A stretch of DNA of 7,578 bases from Balneolaceae bacterium (GCA_007134665.1 SLKH01000327.1:1-7578), one strand, 5' to 3'. Counted from the first letter of the stretch, positions 1 through 7,073 are shown. Program-made: numbers and translations. Notes: generated by a model not told the origin, from the sequence alone.

Positions 1-134
1 GTAACAGATACTTTCCGAACATTATGCAGACCTCCATCGTGCCGCGAAATCATCAAAGAAGCGGCAAAGATCAATATTAACGTAGTAATAATGAAATCTT
101 TCGCATCAGTGATGCGAGGAAGTCGAAATCGCAT
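1..134 (-). CDS. mreC: Cell-shape protein MreC, N-terminal fragment
   Basis: The first 44 codons of a protein cut by the window edge. It starts with MRFRLPRITDAKDF, followed by one hydrophobic segment at about residues 14-29 (FIITTLILIFAASLMI), then SRHDGGLHNVRK. A short basic cytoplasmic tail, a single membrane helix and the start of a periplasmic region is the usual MreC layout. MreC is a bitopic inner-membrane protein that links cytoplasmic MreB filaments to the elongasome (MreD, RodA, PBP2). The ATG lies 18 bp after the mreB stop, and an in-frame TGA sits immediately before it, so no upstream start is possible. No Shine-Dalgarno sequence is visible. The identification rests mostly on position behind mreB plus the helix; the diagnostic periplasmic domain lies outside the window. 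Confidence 0.85.
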   Translation of the reverse strand, partial: MRFRLPRITDAKDFIITTLILIFAASLMISRHDGGLHNVRKVSV

Positions 135-152
135 TCACAATTCGGTAATTAA

Positions 153-1226
153 TCAGGAGACAACACTCCTGTAGTATTCAAGATCTTCAAGAATTGCTCC
201 GGTCCCACGAACCACAGCCGTTAGTGGGTCTTCTGCAATGTGTACCGGAAGATCTGTTGTTTCTGTGATCAGTTTGTCAAGATTACGAAGTAATGCACCA
301 CCACCGGTAAGCATGATTCCGCGATCAAGTATATCAGCCGAGAGTTCAGGTGGTGTTTGTTCTAACGATTTGGTGATCGCTTCTACAATCGTATTGACCG
401 ATTCAGAGATCGCTTCGCGTACATCTTTCGACGTTACCTGACGGGTTCTCGGTACACCGTTGACCAGGTCCCGTCCTTTGGTAATCATTTCAAGTTCTTC
501 ATCAAGAGGAGCAGCAGACCCGATTTCACATTTGATTTTTTCCGCGGTTCGTTCACCGATCAAAAGATTGTGATTTCGCCGAAAATAATTAATGATATCT
601 TCATTGAGTTCATCTCCTCCGAGACGAACGGATTGTGCATAGACGATACCGGAGAGTGCGATAACGGCAATTTCGGTAGTACCACCGCCAATATCCACAA
701 TCATGTTACCAACTGGTTCGTGAACATTCAGTCCAATTCCGATAGCTGCTGCCATCGGTTCATCAACAAGATAGACTTCTTTGGCACCCGCATGTTCAGC
801 ACTGTCACGAACAGCTCTGCGTTCAACTTCAGTAATTCCACTGGGCACACAAACAACCATCTGCCGGGTTGTTGAATACCATTTCTTCTTAACATTTTTA
901 ATCATTCCCCGAATCATCAGTTCAGCAACTTCAAAATCGGCAATGACTCCATCTCTGAGAGGACGAACCGTCCTTATATTTTTATGTGTTTTTTCATGCA
1001 TTAACCGGGCTTCGTGTCCGGTGGCAACAGCCTGACCCTGATTGTTGAGCGCAACTATTGATGGCTCGTTCATGACGATACCTTTATTTCTGGAATAAAT
1101 CAGTGTGTTGGCAGTACCGAGATCAATGGCAATATCAGTATAGAGAAAATCGAAAAGTCCCGTTTTTGAACTGGAATGGGAGTTTTCAGATGTTTTTTGT
1201 TTAGCCGGGGTTTCCGTCGTTGGCAT
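153..1226 (-). CDS. mreB: Rod-shape-determining actin homologue MreB
   Basis: A 357-residue bacterial actin that polymerises under the inner membrane and guides peptidoglycan synthesis along the cell's long axis. The ATPase signatures are all present: phosphate-1 loop DLGTANT (residues 35-41), VDEP (154-157, with the catalytic Glu at 156), phosphate-2 loop DIGGGTTE (178-185) and the adenosine motif GIMLTGGGALL (303-313). The hydrophobic membrane-contact segment GLFDFLYTD is at 23-31. Oddly, this segment is preceded by a 22-residue Ser/Thr/Lys-rich tail (MPTTETPAKQKTSENSHSSSKT); most MreB proteins begin almost directly at it. No internal Met offers a later start, and an in-frame TAA lies 24 nt upstream of the ATG, so the tail appears genuine. 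It is followed 18 bp later by mreC, and a 99-bp gap separates it from purH, where its own promoter could lie. Confidence 0.98.
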   Translation of the reverse strand: MPTTETPAKQKTSENSHSSSKTGLFDFLYTDIAIDLGTANTLIYSRNKGIVMNEPSIVALNNQGQAVATGHEARLMHEKTHKNIRTVRPLRDGVIADFEVAELMIRGMIKNVKKKWYSTTRQMVVCVPSGITEVERRAVRDSAEHAGAKEVYLVDEPMAAAIGIGLNVHEPVGNMIVDIGGGTTEIAVIALSGIVYAQSVRLGGDELNEDIINYFRRNHNLLIGERTAEKIKCEIGSAAPLDEELEMITKGRDLVNGVPRTRQVTSKDVREAISESVNTIVEAITKSLEQTPPELSADILDRGIMLTGGGALLRNLDKLITETTDLPVHIAEDPLTAVVRGTGAILEDLEYYRSVVS

Positions 1227-1325
1227 AGCTTGAATGGTTATCTCATTTTAGGGCAATATTTCGTAAAAATACAATTTTGTCTCTCGATTTGCGAATAGAA
1301 GATCAATCAATTTTTGATTTTGGTT

Positions 1326-2903
1326 TTAGTGTTTAAAATGTCTTTTCCCGGTAAAAATCATAGCCAGTTCACGCTCATCGGCCGCTTTAATGACCTCATC
1401 ATCCCGGATGCTGCCTCCCGGCTGAATGACCGCGGATACTCCGGCATCCGCTGCTGCAATGACACCATCAGCAAAGGGAAAAAAAGCATCAGATGCAATC
1501 ACTGATCCATTCAGATCCAATCCAGCTTTTTTCGCCTTGATTATTGCAAATTCAGAACTGTCAATCCTGCTTGTTTGTCCTGTGCCGATTCCAATCGTTT
1601 GCAGCTCCTTAACATAAACGATACCGTTTGACTTAATATGTTTCACAATTTTCCATGCAAACTGGAGATCTTCAAGTTCCTGGTTATCTGCTTTTCTTTT
1701 TGTTACTGTATTGAATGTATTAACATCAAAATCATTTCTGTCTGGCTGCTGGACAAGGGCACCGCCCGAGATGGACCGGAACTGTAATTCATCCTTGCCG
1801 GCAGGGTATTTCCGGATCCTTATCAGCCTTCGGTTTTTCTTTTGTTTGAGAAGTTCTAATGCTTCTTTCTGAAAAGATGGTGCCATTATGATCTCGGTAA
1901 AAATTTTATCAATGGCTTTGGCCGTTTCGAAATCAAGTTCCCTGTTTACGATAATAATGCCGCCGAACGGAGACATCGTATCTGTGGAGAAAGCTTTTCG
2001 GTACGCTTTAGAAAGCGATTCAGAGTCGCTTGCAACACCACAGGGTACGGTATGTTTGAAAATTGCAGCCGTAGGGATGGAGTCCGAAAAATCTGACATA
2101 AGATTCAGGGCTGCATCGATATCGAGGTAATTGTTGTAACTTAGCTCTTTGCCATGAAAGCACTCGAACCACTCATTCTGATTTCCGTAAACGGCTGCCG
2201 CCTGATGTGGATTTTCACCATATCTGAGCGATCCTGAAAGTGGCAAACTGATATTCAGTTGCCCCGGCAGACCTTCACCTGTTATATCCCCAAAATAATT
2301 ACTGATAGCGGCATCATAATCTGCCGTATGTCTGAACGCTTTCTTTGCCAGGTCTTTTCTTAGTTCAAATGAAATGGCCCCATCCGACTCAAGAGCATTG
2401 CCAATAATTTTATATTGATCCGGTGAGGATGCAACACAAACATGAGCGAAATTTTTTGCGGCAGCCCGGATCATCGTTGGCCCGCCTATATCGATATGCT
2501 CTGTAGCTGTTTCAGGGGTAACATCTTGCTGATTCGCGATATCTTTAAATGGGTAGAGATTTACAACAACAAGTTCAATGGGTGCAATTGCAAGTTTATT
2601 CAGTTCATCAAGGTCGGGCTGATGGCTGGTTCTGGCTAATATTCCGCCATGTATGTTTGGATGCAGGGTTTTGACCCGGCCATCAAGACATTCAGGAAAC
2701 CCGGTAATTTCTGAAACATCCTGTACTTTGAGTCCTGCTTCTCTTAGTATTTTCGCTGTACCTCCGGTAGAAATCAGTTCAACACCAGATTGAACAAGGG
2801 TTTTGGCAAACGGAATTAACCCGGATTTATCAGTTACCGAAAGAAGTGCGCGTTTGATTTTGAGTGGTTTATTTGGGAGTTGTTCAAGCGGTTTTAAAGC
2901 CAA
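1326..2903 (-). CDS. purH: Bifunctional AICAR formyltransferase / IMP cyclohydrolase
   Basis: A 525-residue enzyme for the last two steps of de novo purine synthesis: AICAR is formylated with 10-formyl-tetrahydrofolate to FAICAR, which is then cyclised to IMP. The N-terminal MGS-like cyclohydrolase domain covers about residues 15-200, with RALLSVTDKSG (18-28), STGGTA (45-50), GRVKTLHPNIHGG (75-87) and IDIGGPTMIRAAAKN (137-151). The transferase domain follows, with SLRYGENPHQ (225-234), the catalytic Lys-His pair K283-H284 in KHTVPCGVA, and the C-terminal SDAFFPFADGV (471-481). The length matches typical PurH (E. coli about 529). The residue after KHT is Val where many bacteria have Asn; that position varies in the family, so activity is not in doubt. 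It starts 8 bp after the purN stop with no visible Shine-Dalgarno, so translation coupled to purN is likely. Confidence 0.98.
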   Translation of the reverse strand: MALKPLEQLPNKPLKIKRALLSVTDKSGLIPFAKTLVQSGVELISTGGTAKILREAGLKVQDVSEITGFPECLDGRVKTLHPNIHGGILARTSHQPDLDELNKLAIAPIELVVVNLYPFKDIANQQDVTPETATEHIDIGGPTMIRAAAKNFAHVCVASSPDQYKIIGNALESDGAISFELRKDLAKKAFRHTADYDAAISNYFGDITGEGLPGQLNISLPLSGSLRYGENPHQAAAVYGNQNEWFECFHGKELSYNNYLDIDAALNLMSDFSDSIPTAAIFKHTVPCGVASDSESLSKAYRKAFSTDTMSPFGGIIIVNRELDFETAKAIDKIFTEIIMAPSFQKEALELLKQKKNRRLIRIRKYPAGKDELQFRSISGGALVQQPDRNDFDVNTFNTVTKRKADNQELEDLQFAWKIVKHIKSNGIVYVKELQTIGIGTGQTSRIDSSEFAIIKAKKAGLDLNGSVIASDAFFPFADGVIAAADAGVSAVIQPGGSIRDDEVIKAADERELAMIFTGKRHFKH

Positions 2904-2911
2904 TGGTGATG

Positions 2912-3496
2912 TTAATTTTGAGTTAGAAGTTTATTGATAACAGCAGGCAGCAGTTTATGTTCCTCTTTCAATACCCGCTCCGACAGGGAGTGAGGGGTAT
3001 CATCAGGCAGTACAGGTACTTTTGTCTGCTTGATGACCGGGCCATCGTCATATATTTCATTGACATAGTGAACAGAACAGCCAGTTTCATGGTCACCCGA
3101 TTCAAGCACGGCCTGATGGACTTTAAGCCCGTAATATCCTTTACCGCCGTATTTGGGTAACAACGATGGATGAATATTGATAATCCTTTTTGGATACTTA
3201 CGGATAATTTCTTCCGGTAATCGGACCATGTACCCTGCAAGCACGATCAGGTCTGGATTCCATTTACTTAGAGTTGTGAGCAGAGCTTCGGTAAATTGAC
3301 TTTCATTATCAAAATCCGGCCTGCGGATTATCTGGTAAGGTATTTTCGCGGCTTCTGCTTTTTTAATTGCACCAATATCCGGTTTACTTGCGATCAAGCC
3401 GGTGATGTCAGCATGAATTCTGCCATCCTCAACCGCATTGATTATTGCCTGAAAGTTACTTCCTGATCCTGATGCAAAAACGACGATATTTTTCAC
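2912..3496 (-). CDS. purN: Phosphoribosylglycinamide formyltransferase
   Basis: A 194-residue cytoplasmic enzyme that transfers the formyl group of 10-formyl-tetrahydrofolate to glycinamide ribonucleotide, the third step of de novo purine synthesis. Visible motifs are the N-terminal phosphate-binding loop ASGSGSNFQAI (8-18), the active-site stretch INIHPSLLP (106-114, with catalytic N107 and H109), and YDDGPVI (149-155), where D150 aligns with the E. coli catalytic Asp144. Its length is slightly under the E. coli protein (212), normal for the family. The start is GTG: an in-frame TAA lies 9 nt upstream of that codon, and the protein reads MKNIVVFASG from there. A GAGG sits only 2 nt before the GTG, one of the few purine-rich ribosome-site candidates in the window. 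It heads the purN-purH pair. Confidence 0.97.
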   Translation of the reverse strand: MKNIVVFASGSGSNFQAIINAVEDGRIHADITGLIASKPDIGAIKKAEAAKIPYQIIRRPDFDNESQFTEALLTTLSKWNPDLIVLAGYMVRLPEEIIRKYPKRIINIHPSLLPKYGGKGYYGLKVHQAVLESGDHETGCSVHYVNEIYDDGPVIKQTKVPVLPDDTPHSLSERVLKEEHKLLPAVINKLLTQN

Positions 3497-3690
3497 GTCC
3501 TCATTTTAGATCTCACACTTTTTATGAAGCGCTAAAGATAAGAAATGCAATGTATCGATAGTAATACTAATTGGAGAATCTGACCTGTCTGAATATGATA
3601 AAAGTTTCTTTATAAAGATTGGGGTTTAAATTATGTGAAACACCTTTACCGAAAAATATAGTGGTCAAGAGATAGAATGCAATTGAAATT
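3497..3690. other. Gap between the AI-2E permease gene and purN
   Basis: A 194-bp AT-rich spacer with no gene. It probably holds the end of the recA operon transcript and the promoter for purN-purH. On the minus strand a TATCTTTA occurs about 38-45 nt before the purN start and resembles the Bacteroidota -7 consensus TAnnTTTG at seven of eight positions, but I see no convincing TTG at -33. A perfect 12-nt palindrome, TCTTTATAAAGA, lies at 3607-3618. No stem-loop followed by a T-run is present, so I cannot mark a terminator. Confidence 0.4.
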
Positions 3691-4812
3691 CTATGCTTCT
3701 TTAGGTTTTTCCAAAGTCTTTGGTGTTGAAGTAATTATTGGAGTTTGTGCATCGGTTCTGTAGACATAATAATTATTAAAACTCCAGCGCATCTGGTTGA
3801 AGGTGATTTTGAGTGTAGTTGCGATCGGGATAGCAACGAGCATTCCAAGCATGCCGGCTGTCTGAGCTCCAACCATGATAATGAACAGGATTGCAACCGG
3901 GTGCATATCAGCAGATTTTGAAAATATCAAAGGCTGAAACACGACATTATCGAGAATCTGTACAAGAAGTACAGCAAGTAAACACGGAAGTACGAGTGAA
4001 AAATCTCCTGTTTCAATTATCGAAACGACTATTGAGAGCAGATAACCGATAATCGGGCCAAAATATGGAATGGTATTTGCTACACCAATCGTAATTCCAA
4101 CGGATGCTGAATTGGATAAACCGGCAATGGACAAAAACAGCCAGGATGTAAGGGCTACGAGTGTGGATTGGAGCAGTACGCTTCGGAAATAAATCCCTAA
4201 TCGGGTTTCTACTTTGTCAATCAGGCTCAATGTTGTTTCAAAATACTTATTGGGTACCAATTGCAACAGGTCACGGCGGATTTTACTCCCATCTTTCAGA
4301 AAGAAAAAGGTGGCAAACGGAATGATCAGGAACGCTGCAAACAGGTTTGTGAAAATTCCGATAAGATTTGCCATGATATCGGTTATTCGTGTCGTATCGA
4401 ACAAGTTTTCAGATAATTGAGTGACATTGTCCTGCAAAAAACCCGGAGGCAGAAATTCAAAATTATCCATTAAATGGTTTTCAATTTCCTGGGCAATGAA
4501 ACGTATATTATCCATACTTAACTGTCCTGCTAACGCTGCCATCTGGTTTGCGATGATCGGGATAATACTGGTAGAGATCCAGACGATGATGAGAATGACT
4601 GTTGCCATCGTCAATGAAATCGCTATTGTCCGATTCATCCCGGCAGATTGCATTCGGTTCACCAAAGGATCAAGAAGATAGCTAAACAATATGGCGATGA
4701 TCGCATATACAACAAGGTTACTATAGTTATAGAGAACCAGGGCAAGTAGGGTAAGTGCAGCAAGGCTGGCAATAAACTTTACTATTTTTTCAAGAGTGAT
4801 GTTGTTAAACAT
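3691..4812 (-). CDS. AI-2E family transporter (PerM/YdiK-like permease)
   Basis: A 373-residue integral membrane protein of the AI-2E transporter family (also called UPF0118). Hydrophobic segments lie at about residues 11-28, 32-50, 62-88, 146-171, 208-230, 236-268, 271-288 and 305-336. Family hallmarks are FLKDG (171-175), ANTIPYFGPIIG (245-256), DNVVFQPLIFSKS (288-300) with HPVAIL (304-309), and GMLGMLVAIPIATTLK (320-335). The region between about residues 89 and 145 is the usual soluble insert. Substrates in this family are mostly unknown: named members have been linked to autoinducer-2 export or Na+/H+ exchange, so I give no substrate or gene symbol. The ATG overlaps the recX stop by 8 nt (ATGTTTAA), making it the third gene of the recA operon. 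A role in DNA repair is not implied by the sequence. Confidence 0.93.
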   Translation of the reverse strand: MFNNITLEKIVKFIASLAALTLLALVLYNYSNLVVYAIIAILFSYLLDPLVNRMQSAGMNRTIAISLTMATVILIIVWISTSIIPIIANQMAALAGQLSMDNIRFIAQEIENHLMDNFEFLPPGFLQDNVTQLSENLFDTTRITDIMANLIGIFTNLFAAFLIIPFATFFFLKDGSKIRRDLLQLVPNKYFETTLSLIDKVETRLGIYFRSVLLQSTLVALTSWLFLSIAGLSNSASVGITIGVANTIPYFGPIIGYLLSIVVSIIETGDFSLVLPCLLAVLLVQILDNVVFQPLIFSKSADMHPVAILFIIMVGAQTAGMLGMLVAIPIATTLKITFNQMRWSFNNYYVYRTDAQTPIITSTPKTLEKPKEA

Positions 4813-5497
4813 TCAGCCTGTCGATGATATCGGGCATCGCCCTGTTTATGGTGTCGTACATGAATCCTTTACGCTGGAGATAAGCCGAAATTTTTTGGGT
4901 ACGTTTAAAATCGTCGGTTTCTCTGCAAAAATGTGCTTGTCGTTTTTCAATTAAATCTACACAAATCTTTTTAAGCTCCAAACTGCCTGCCTTCTCGGAA
5001 ATCACCTTTTCAATTATCCGGTTACTGACCCCTCTGCTTTTCAGATGTGCCCTGATTTTTACATGCCCCCATTTTTTCAATCTGATTTTATCATGTGTAA
5101 ACTTCCGGGCAAACACTTCATCATCAATATAACCTTTTCGTTCAAGCTGATTTAAAATCTCATCTGCATGAATAGTATTGTACCCTTTTTGAGCTGCTTT
5201 GGTTTTTAATTCACGTGCGGAATGATCACGTCTTCCGAGCAGCCGGAGAAAAAAATCCCTGAGAGACTGTTTTTGCTCTTCAGATTCAATCTGATCGTAT
5301 ATATTAGATGTAATTTCTACACCTCTCTGTAAACCGAACCTGATAAGTGTATCCGATGCAACACCAATAATAAATTGGTCGTGATGGAAAAGTGAAAATC
5401 GGTCTTTTCGCTTTTTCTGTGGCTTGATCTTTGTGATTGTAACCGGAAGTTTCAGGCTGCCGGTTTCTGCCGGGGCCTGGCAGTTTTTTTTATCCAT
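4805..5497 (-). CDS. recX: RecX, regulator of RecA
   Basis: A 230-residue RecX-family protein. RecX binds within the RecA-DNA filament groove and limits filament growth and ATPase activity. The protein has an N-terminal beta-rich extension (about residues 18-62, VTITKIKPQKKRKDRFSLFHH onward) as found in longer RecX proteins, followed by helical repeats: RRDHSARELKTK (89-100), LERKGYIDDEVFARKF (118-133), KKWGHVKIRAHLKSRGVS (141-158) and QKISAYLQRKGFMYDTI (201-217). It is longer than the E. coli protein (about 166 residues) because of that N-terminal part. The ATG overlaps the end of recA by 8 nt (ATGGATAA). A GGAGG abuts the ATG with no spacer, too close to act as a normal ribosome site, so coupling to recA translation is the likely mode. 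The downstream permease gene overlaps by 8 nt as well. Confidence 0.95.
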   Translation of the reverse strand: MDKKNCQAPAETGSLKLPVTITKIKPQKKRKDRFSLFHHDQFIIGVASDTLIRFGLQRGVEITSNIYDQIESEEQKQSLRDFFLRLLGRRDHSARELKTKAAQKGYNTIHADEILNQLERKGYIDDEVFARKFTHDKIRLKKWGHVKIRAHLKSRGVSNRIIEKVISEKAGSLELKKICVDLIEKRQAHFCRETDDFKRTQKISAYLQRKGFMYDTINRAMPDIIDRLNV

Positions 5498-6557
5498 CCT
5501 CCGCTACGGCTTCTTTTTTCTCAGCTTTGCCATTATCGGATGCAGCTACTTCTTCAGGAAAAAGGCGTGTCATGATGATTTCCTCAATCTGTTTGGTTAG
5601 TTTTTCATCTTCCTCAAGGAACTGGATGGCTGCATCTGTCCCCTGGCCGATCGGCTCTCCATCATACCGGTACCAGCTTCCCCTTTTTTCAATAATGTCA
5701 TACTCTACAGCAAGATCCAGGATTTCAGAGATTTTTGATATTCCCTTGCCATACATAATATTAAACTCCACAACCTTGAATGGTGGTGCTACCTTATTTT
5801 TGACAACTTTTACCTTCGTTCGGTTACCGATGACTTCATCTCCCTTTTTCAGTGAACCGATTCTGCGGATATCAAGGCGGACTGACGAATAAAACTTGAG
5901 TGCACGGCCACCGGAGGTTGTTTCAGGATTCCCGAACATGACACCGATTTTTTCACGTATCTGATTGATAAAAATACAGGATGTCCGCGTTTTGCTCACG
6001 ATACCCGTGATTTTACGCAAAGCCTGCGACATCAGTCGTGCCTGAAGGCCAACATGGGAATCACCCATTTCACCCTCAAGTTCTGCACGGGGAACCAGGG
6101 CAGCCACTGAATCCACGACAATTACATCGAGTGCACCGGACCTGATCAGCGTTTCTGTAATTTCAAGAGCCTGTTCACCGCTGTCGGGCTGGGAAATCAG
6201 CAATTCATCGGTGTTGATACCGAGTGCTTTTGCATATTTCGGGTCAAAAGCGTGTTCCGCATCGATGAAAGCAGCGTAACCACCAGCTTTCTGTGCTTCT
6301 GCAATCACATGCATTGCAAGGGTTGTTTTACCACTGGCTTCCGGCCCGTAAATTTCAGTGATTCGCCCTCGAGGCACCCCTTTTACTCCAAGAGCGTAAT
6401 CCACCATCAAAGATCCGGAAGAGATCACATTGACCTGGTGGGCAGGGCCGTCACCCAACCGCATAATGGTACCTTTGCCATGTTGTTTTTCAATTTGCCC
6501 AACGGCAATGTCAAGCGATTTGAGTCTGTCTTTGTTGCTGGATGATGAAGAGGCCAT
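5490..6557 (-). CDS. recA: Recombinase RecA
   Basis: A 355-residue RecA, the DNA-dependent ATPase that forms filaments on single-stranded DNA, drives homologous strand exchange and promotes LexA self-cleavage. Motifs in order: Walker A GPEASGKTT (71-79), the catalytic Glu in EHAFD (101-105), Walker B LDVIVVDSVAAL (143-154), loop L1 around EMGDSHVGLQARLMSQALRK (163-182) and loop L2 around NQIREKIGVMFGNPETTSGG (199-218). Walker A has Ala where E. coli has Ser69, a mild change outside the invariant GKT. The N-terminus carries a Ser-rich tail (MASSSSSNKDR), and the acidic end (KAEKKEAVAEDG) is the usual regulatory C-terminal tail. The ATG lacks a Shine-Dalgarno sequence. It is the first gene of the recA-recX-permease operon, with a promoter and a possible operator 40-75 nt upstream. 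Confidence 0.99.
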   Translation of the reverse strand: MASSSSSNKDRLKSLDIAVGQIEKQHGKGTIMRLGDGPAHQVNVISSGSLMVDYALGVKGVPRGRITEIYGPEASGKTTLAMHVIAEAQKAGGYAAFIDAEHAFDPKYAKALGINTDELLISQPDSGEQALEITETLIRSGALDVIVVDSVAALVPRAELEGEMGDSHVGLQARLMSQALRKITGIVSKTRTSCIFINQIREKIGVMFGNPETTSGGRALKFYSSVRLDIRRIGSLKKGDEVIGNRTKVKVVKNKVAPPFKVVEFNIMYGKGISKISEILDLAVEYDIIEKRGSWYRYDGEPIGQGTDAAIQFLEEDEKLTKQIEEIIMTRLFPEEVAASDNGKAEKKEAVAEDG

Positions 6558-6600
6558 AATAATATGTATTCAGTTAGAAATTTTGTTGTATGCCGAATAT

Positions 6601-6628
6601 AAAATGTAACGGTGTCACCTGTTGTCAC
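6601..6628 (-). promoter_or_regulatory. Candidate recA promoter, Bacteroidota-like
   Basis: On the minus strand TACATTTT (complement of 6601-6608) matches the Bacteroidota -7 element TAnnTTTG except for its last base. A GTG (complement of 6626-6628) stands 17 bp upstream, where a TTG is expected. The -7-like box ends about 43 nt before the recA ATG. A second weaker option, TATATTCG, overlaps it just downstream. The assignment assumes a Bacteroidota-type primary sigma factor and is a pattern match only. Confidence 0.35.
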
Positions 6629-6629
6629 C
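6611..6629. promoter_or_regulatory. Direct repeat at the recA promoter, possible operator
   Basis: Two 9-bp copies, GGTGTCACC (6611-6619) and GTTGTCACC (6621-6629), match at eight of nine positions and repeat at exactly 10 bp, about one helical turn. The first copy is also self-complementary (GGTG-T-CACC). The pair starts 53 bp upstream of the recA ATG and overlaps the candidate -33 element, a suitable place for a repressor such as LexA. It does not resemble a described SOS box that I know, so regulator identity is unassigned. Confidence 0.4.
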
Positions 6630-6674
6630 CCCGTTTAAAATAAGCTTGAACGGTCAGATTCTGAAATCTCAAAG

Positions 6675-6698
6675 TATATGTCTGATATATGTATGATA
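6675..6698. repeat. 11-bp tandem direct repeat upstream of recA
   Basis: TATATGTCTGA (6675-6685) is followed directly by TATATGTATGA (6686-6696), with one mismatch, and the next two bases begin a third copy. It lies about 118 bp upstream of recA in AT-rich DNA. It could be a binding site or simply low-complexity sequence. Confidence 0.45.
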
Positions 6699-6910
6699 CA
6701 GTTTTGATCAAATACTTACGAAAATATTTTAGATTTTTTCTGGCAGCTAAAATCCAAGATTAATATCTCGTAAATGATTGATATGGAAAGGGTTAAGATT
6801 TCCATCCCAGTCAATTAATTTTTCAGGTAACTGTAAAAATAGTAACATTGATCCCTGATTGGTAACGGATTTTGTGCGTGAAGGCCCTCATTTTAGCGAT
6901 GGTGAACAGA

Positions 6911-6973
6911 TTACCGGCCCACCGGCAGAGCCCCGTCAGTGTCTAATAGATAAACCGTGTCCATTAATACCAT
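6911..6973 (-). other. Tiny ORF (20 codons) with a strong Shine-Dalgarno
   Basis: An ATG at 6973 on the minus strand opens a 20-codon frame (MVLMDTVYLLDTDGALPVGR) ending in TAA at 6911. A perfect AGGAGG (complement of 6983-6988) sits 9 nt upstream, an optimal spacing and the best ribosome site in the window, in a genome whose real genes here mostly lack one. The peptide matches nothing I recognise. It could be a leader peptide, a remnant of a foreign or decayed gene, or chance within a repeat block. Confidence 0.15.
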
Positions 6974-7005
6974 AAATTCTTTCCTCCTGAAATCACCACA
7001 TCCTC

Positions 7006-7073
7006 GTTCCATCGGATTGTTTCGTGATTCGGGGCTCCAGTCGGAATTCCACCACGAATTGTTCCGATGGAAC
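7006..7073. repeat. 68-nt imperfect palindrome (long stem-loop)
   Basis: The outer arms GTTCCATCGGA (7006-7016) and TCCGATGGAAC (7063-7073) are perfect 11-bp complements. Inside them, after a symmetric 4x4 segment (TTGT against TTGT), TTCGTG (7021-7026) pairs with CACGAA (7053-7058), and ATTC (7027-7030) can pair with GAAT (7044-7047). In plus-strand RNA the TTGT segment could add two G-U wobbles, giving a nearly continuous 21-position stem; the minus strand cannot do this. It is the largest structure in the window. Confidence 0.6.

Larger units (their letters stand above)
6558..6900. other. AT-rich recA upstream region
   Basis: Intergenic DNA upstream of recA with no gene. The part nearest recA holds the candidate promoter and a 10-bp-spaced direct repeat. 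Farther out there is a small hairpin (AGATT-CTGA-AATCT, 6656-6669) and an 11-bp tandem repeat (6675-6698). Between about 6700 and 6900 I see only AT-rich sequence without recognisable motifs. No sequence matches the E. coli (CTGT-N8-ACAG), Bacillus-type (CGAAC-N4-GTTC) or alphaproteobacterial (GTTC-N7-GTTC) SOS boxes. Confidence 0.6.

Noticed and set aside
281..289. Frameshifts or pseudogenes in the seven genes
   Set aside because: Every complete gene runs full length with its catalytic motifs intact; nothing suggests decay.
1305..1319. AATCAA-TTT-TTGATT inverted repeat just after purH, as a terminator
   Set aside because: The stem is six A/T-rich pairs with only one G-C, and no T-run follows on the minus strand.
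3607..3618. Perfect palindrome TCTTTATAAAGA as an operator or terminator
   Set aside because: It has no loop, so it is no hairpin, and such AT-rich 12-mers are common in AT-rich spacers.
5527..5892. 121-codon plus-strand frame inside recA
   Set aside because: It lies antisense to a highly conserved gene and its translation has no recognisable features.
6874..6878. GTGCG as the 5' end of a group II intron
   Set aside because: No domain V-like hairpin or intron-encoded reverse transcriptase follows.
6558..6900. Canonical SOS (LexA) box upstream of recA
   Set aside because: I looked for the E. coli, Bacillus and alphaproteobacterial forms and found no acceptable match; only the GGTGTCACC-type repeat remains as a candidate.
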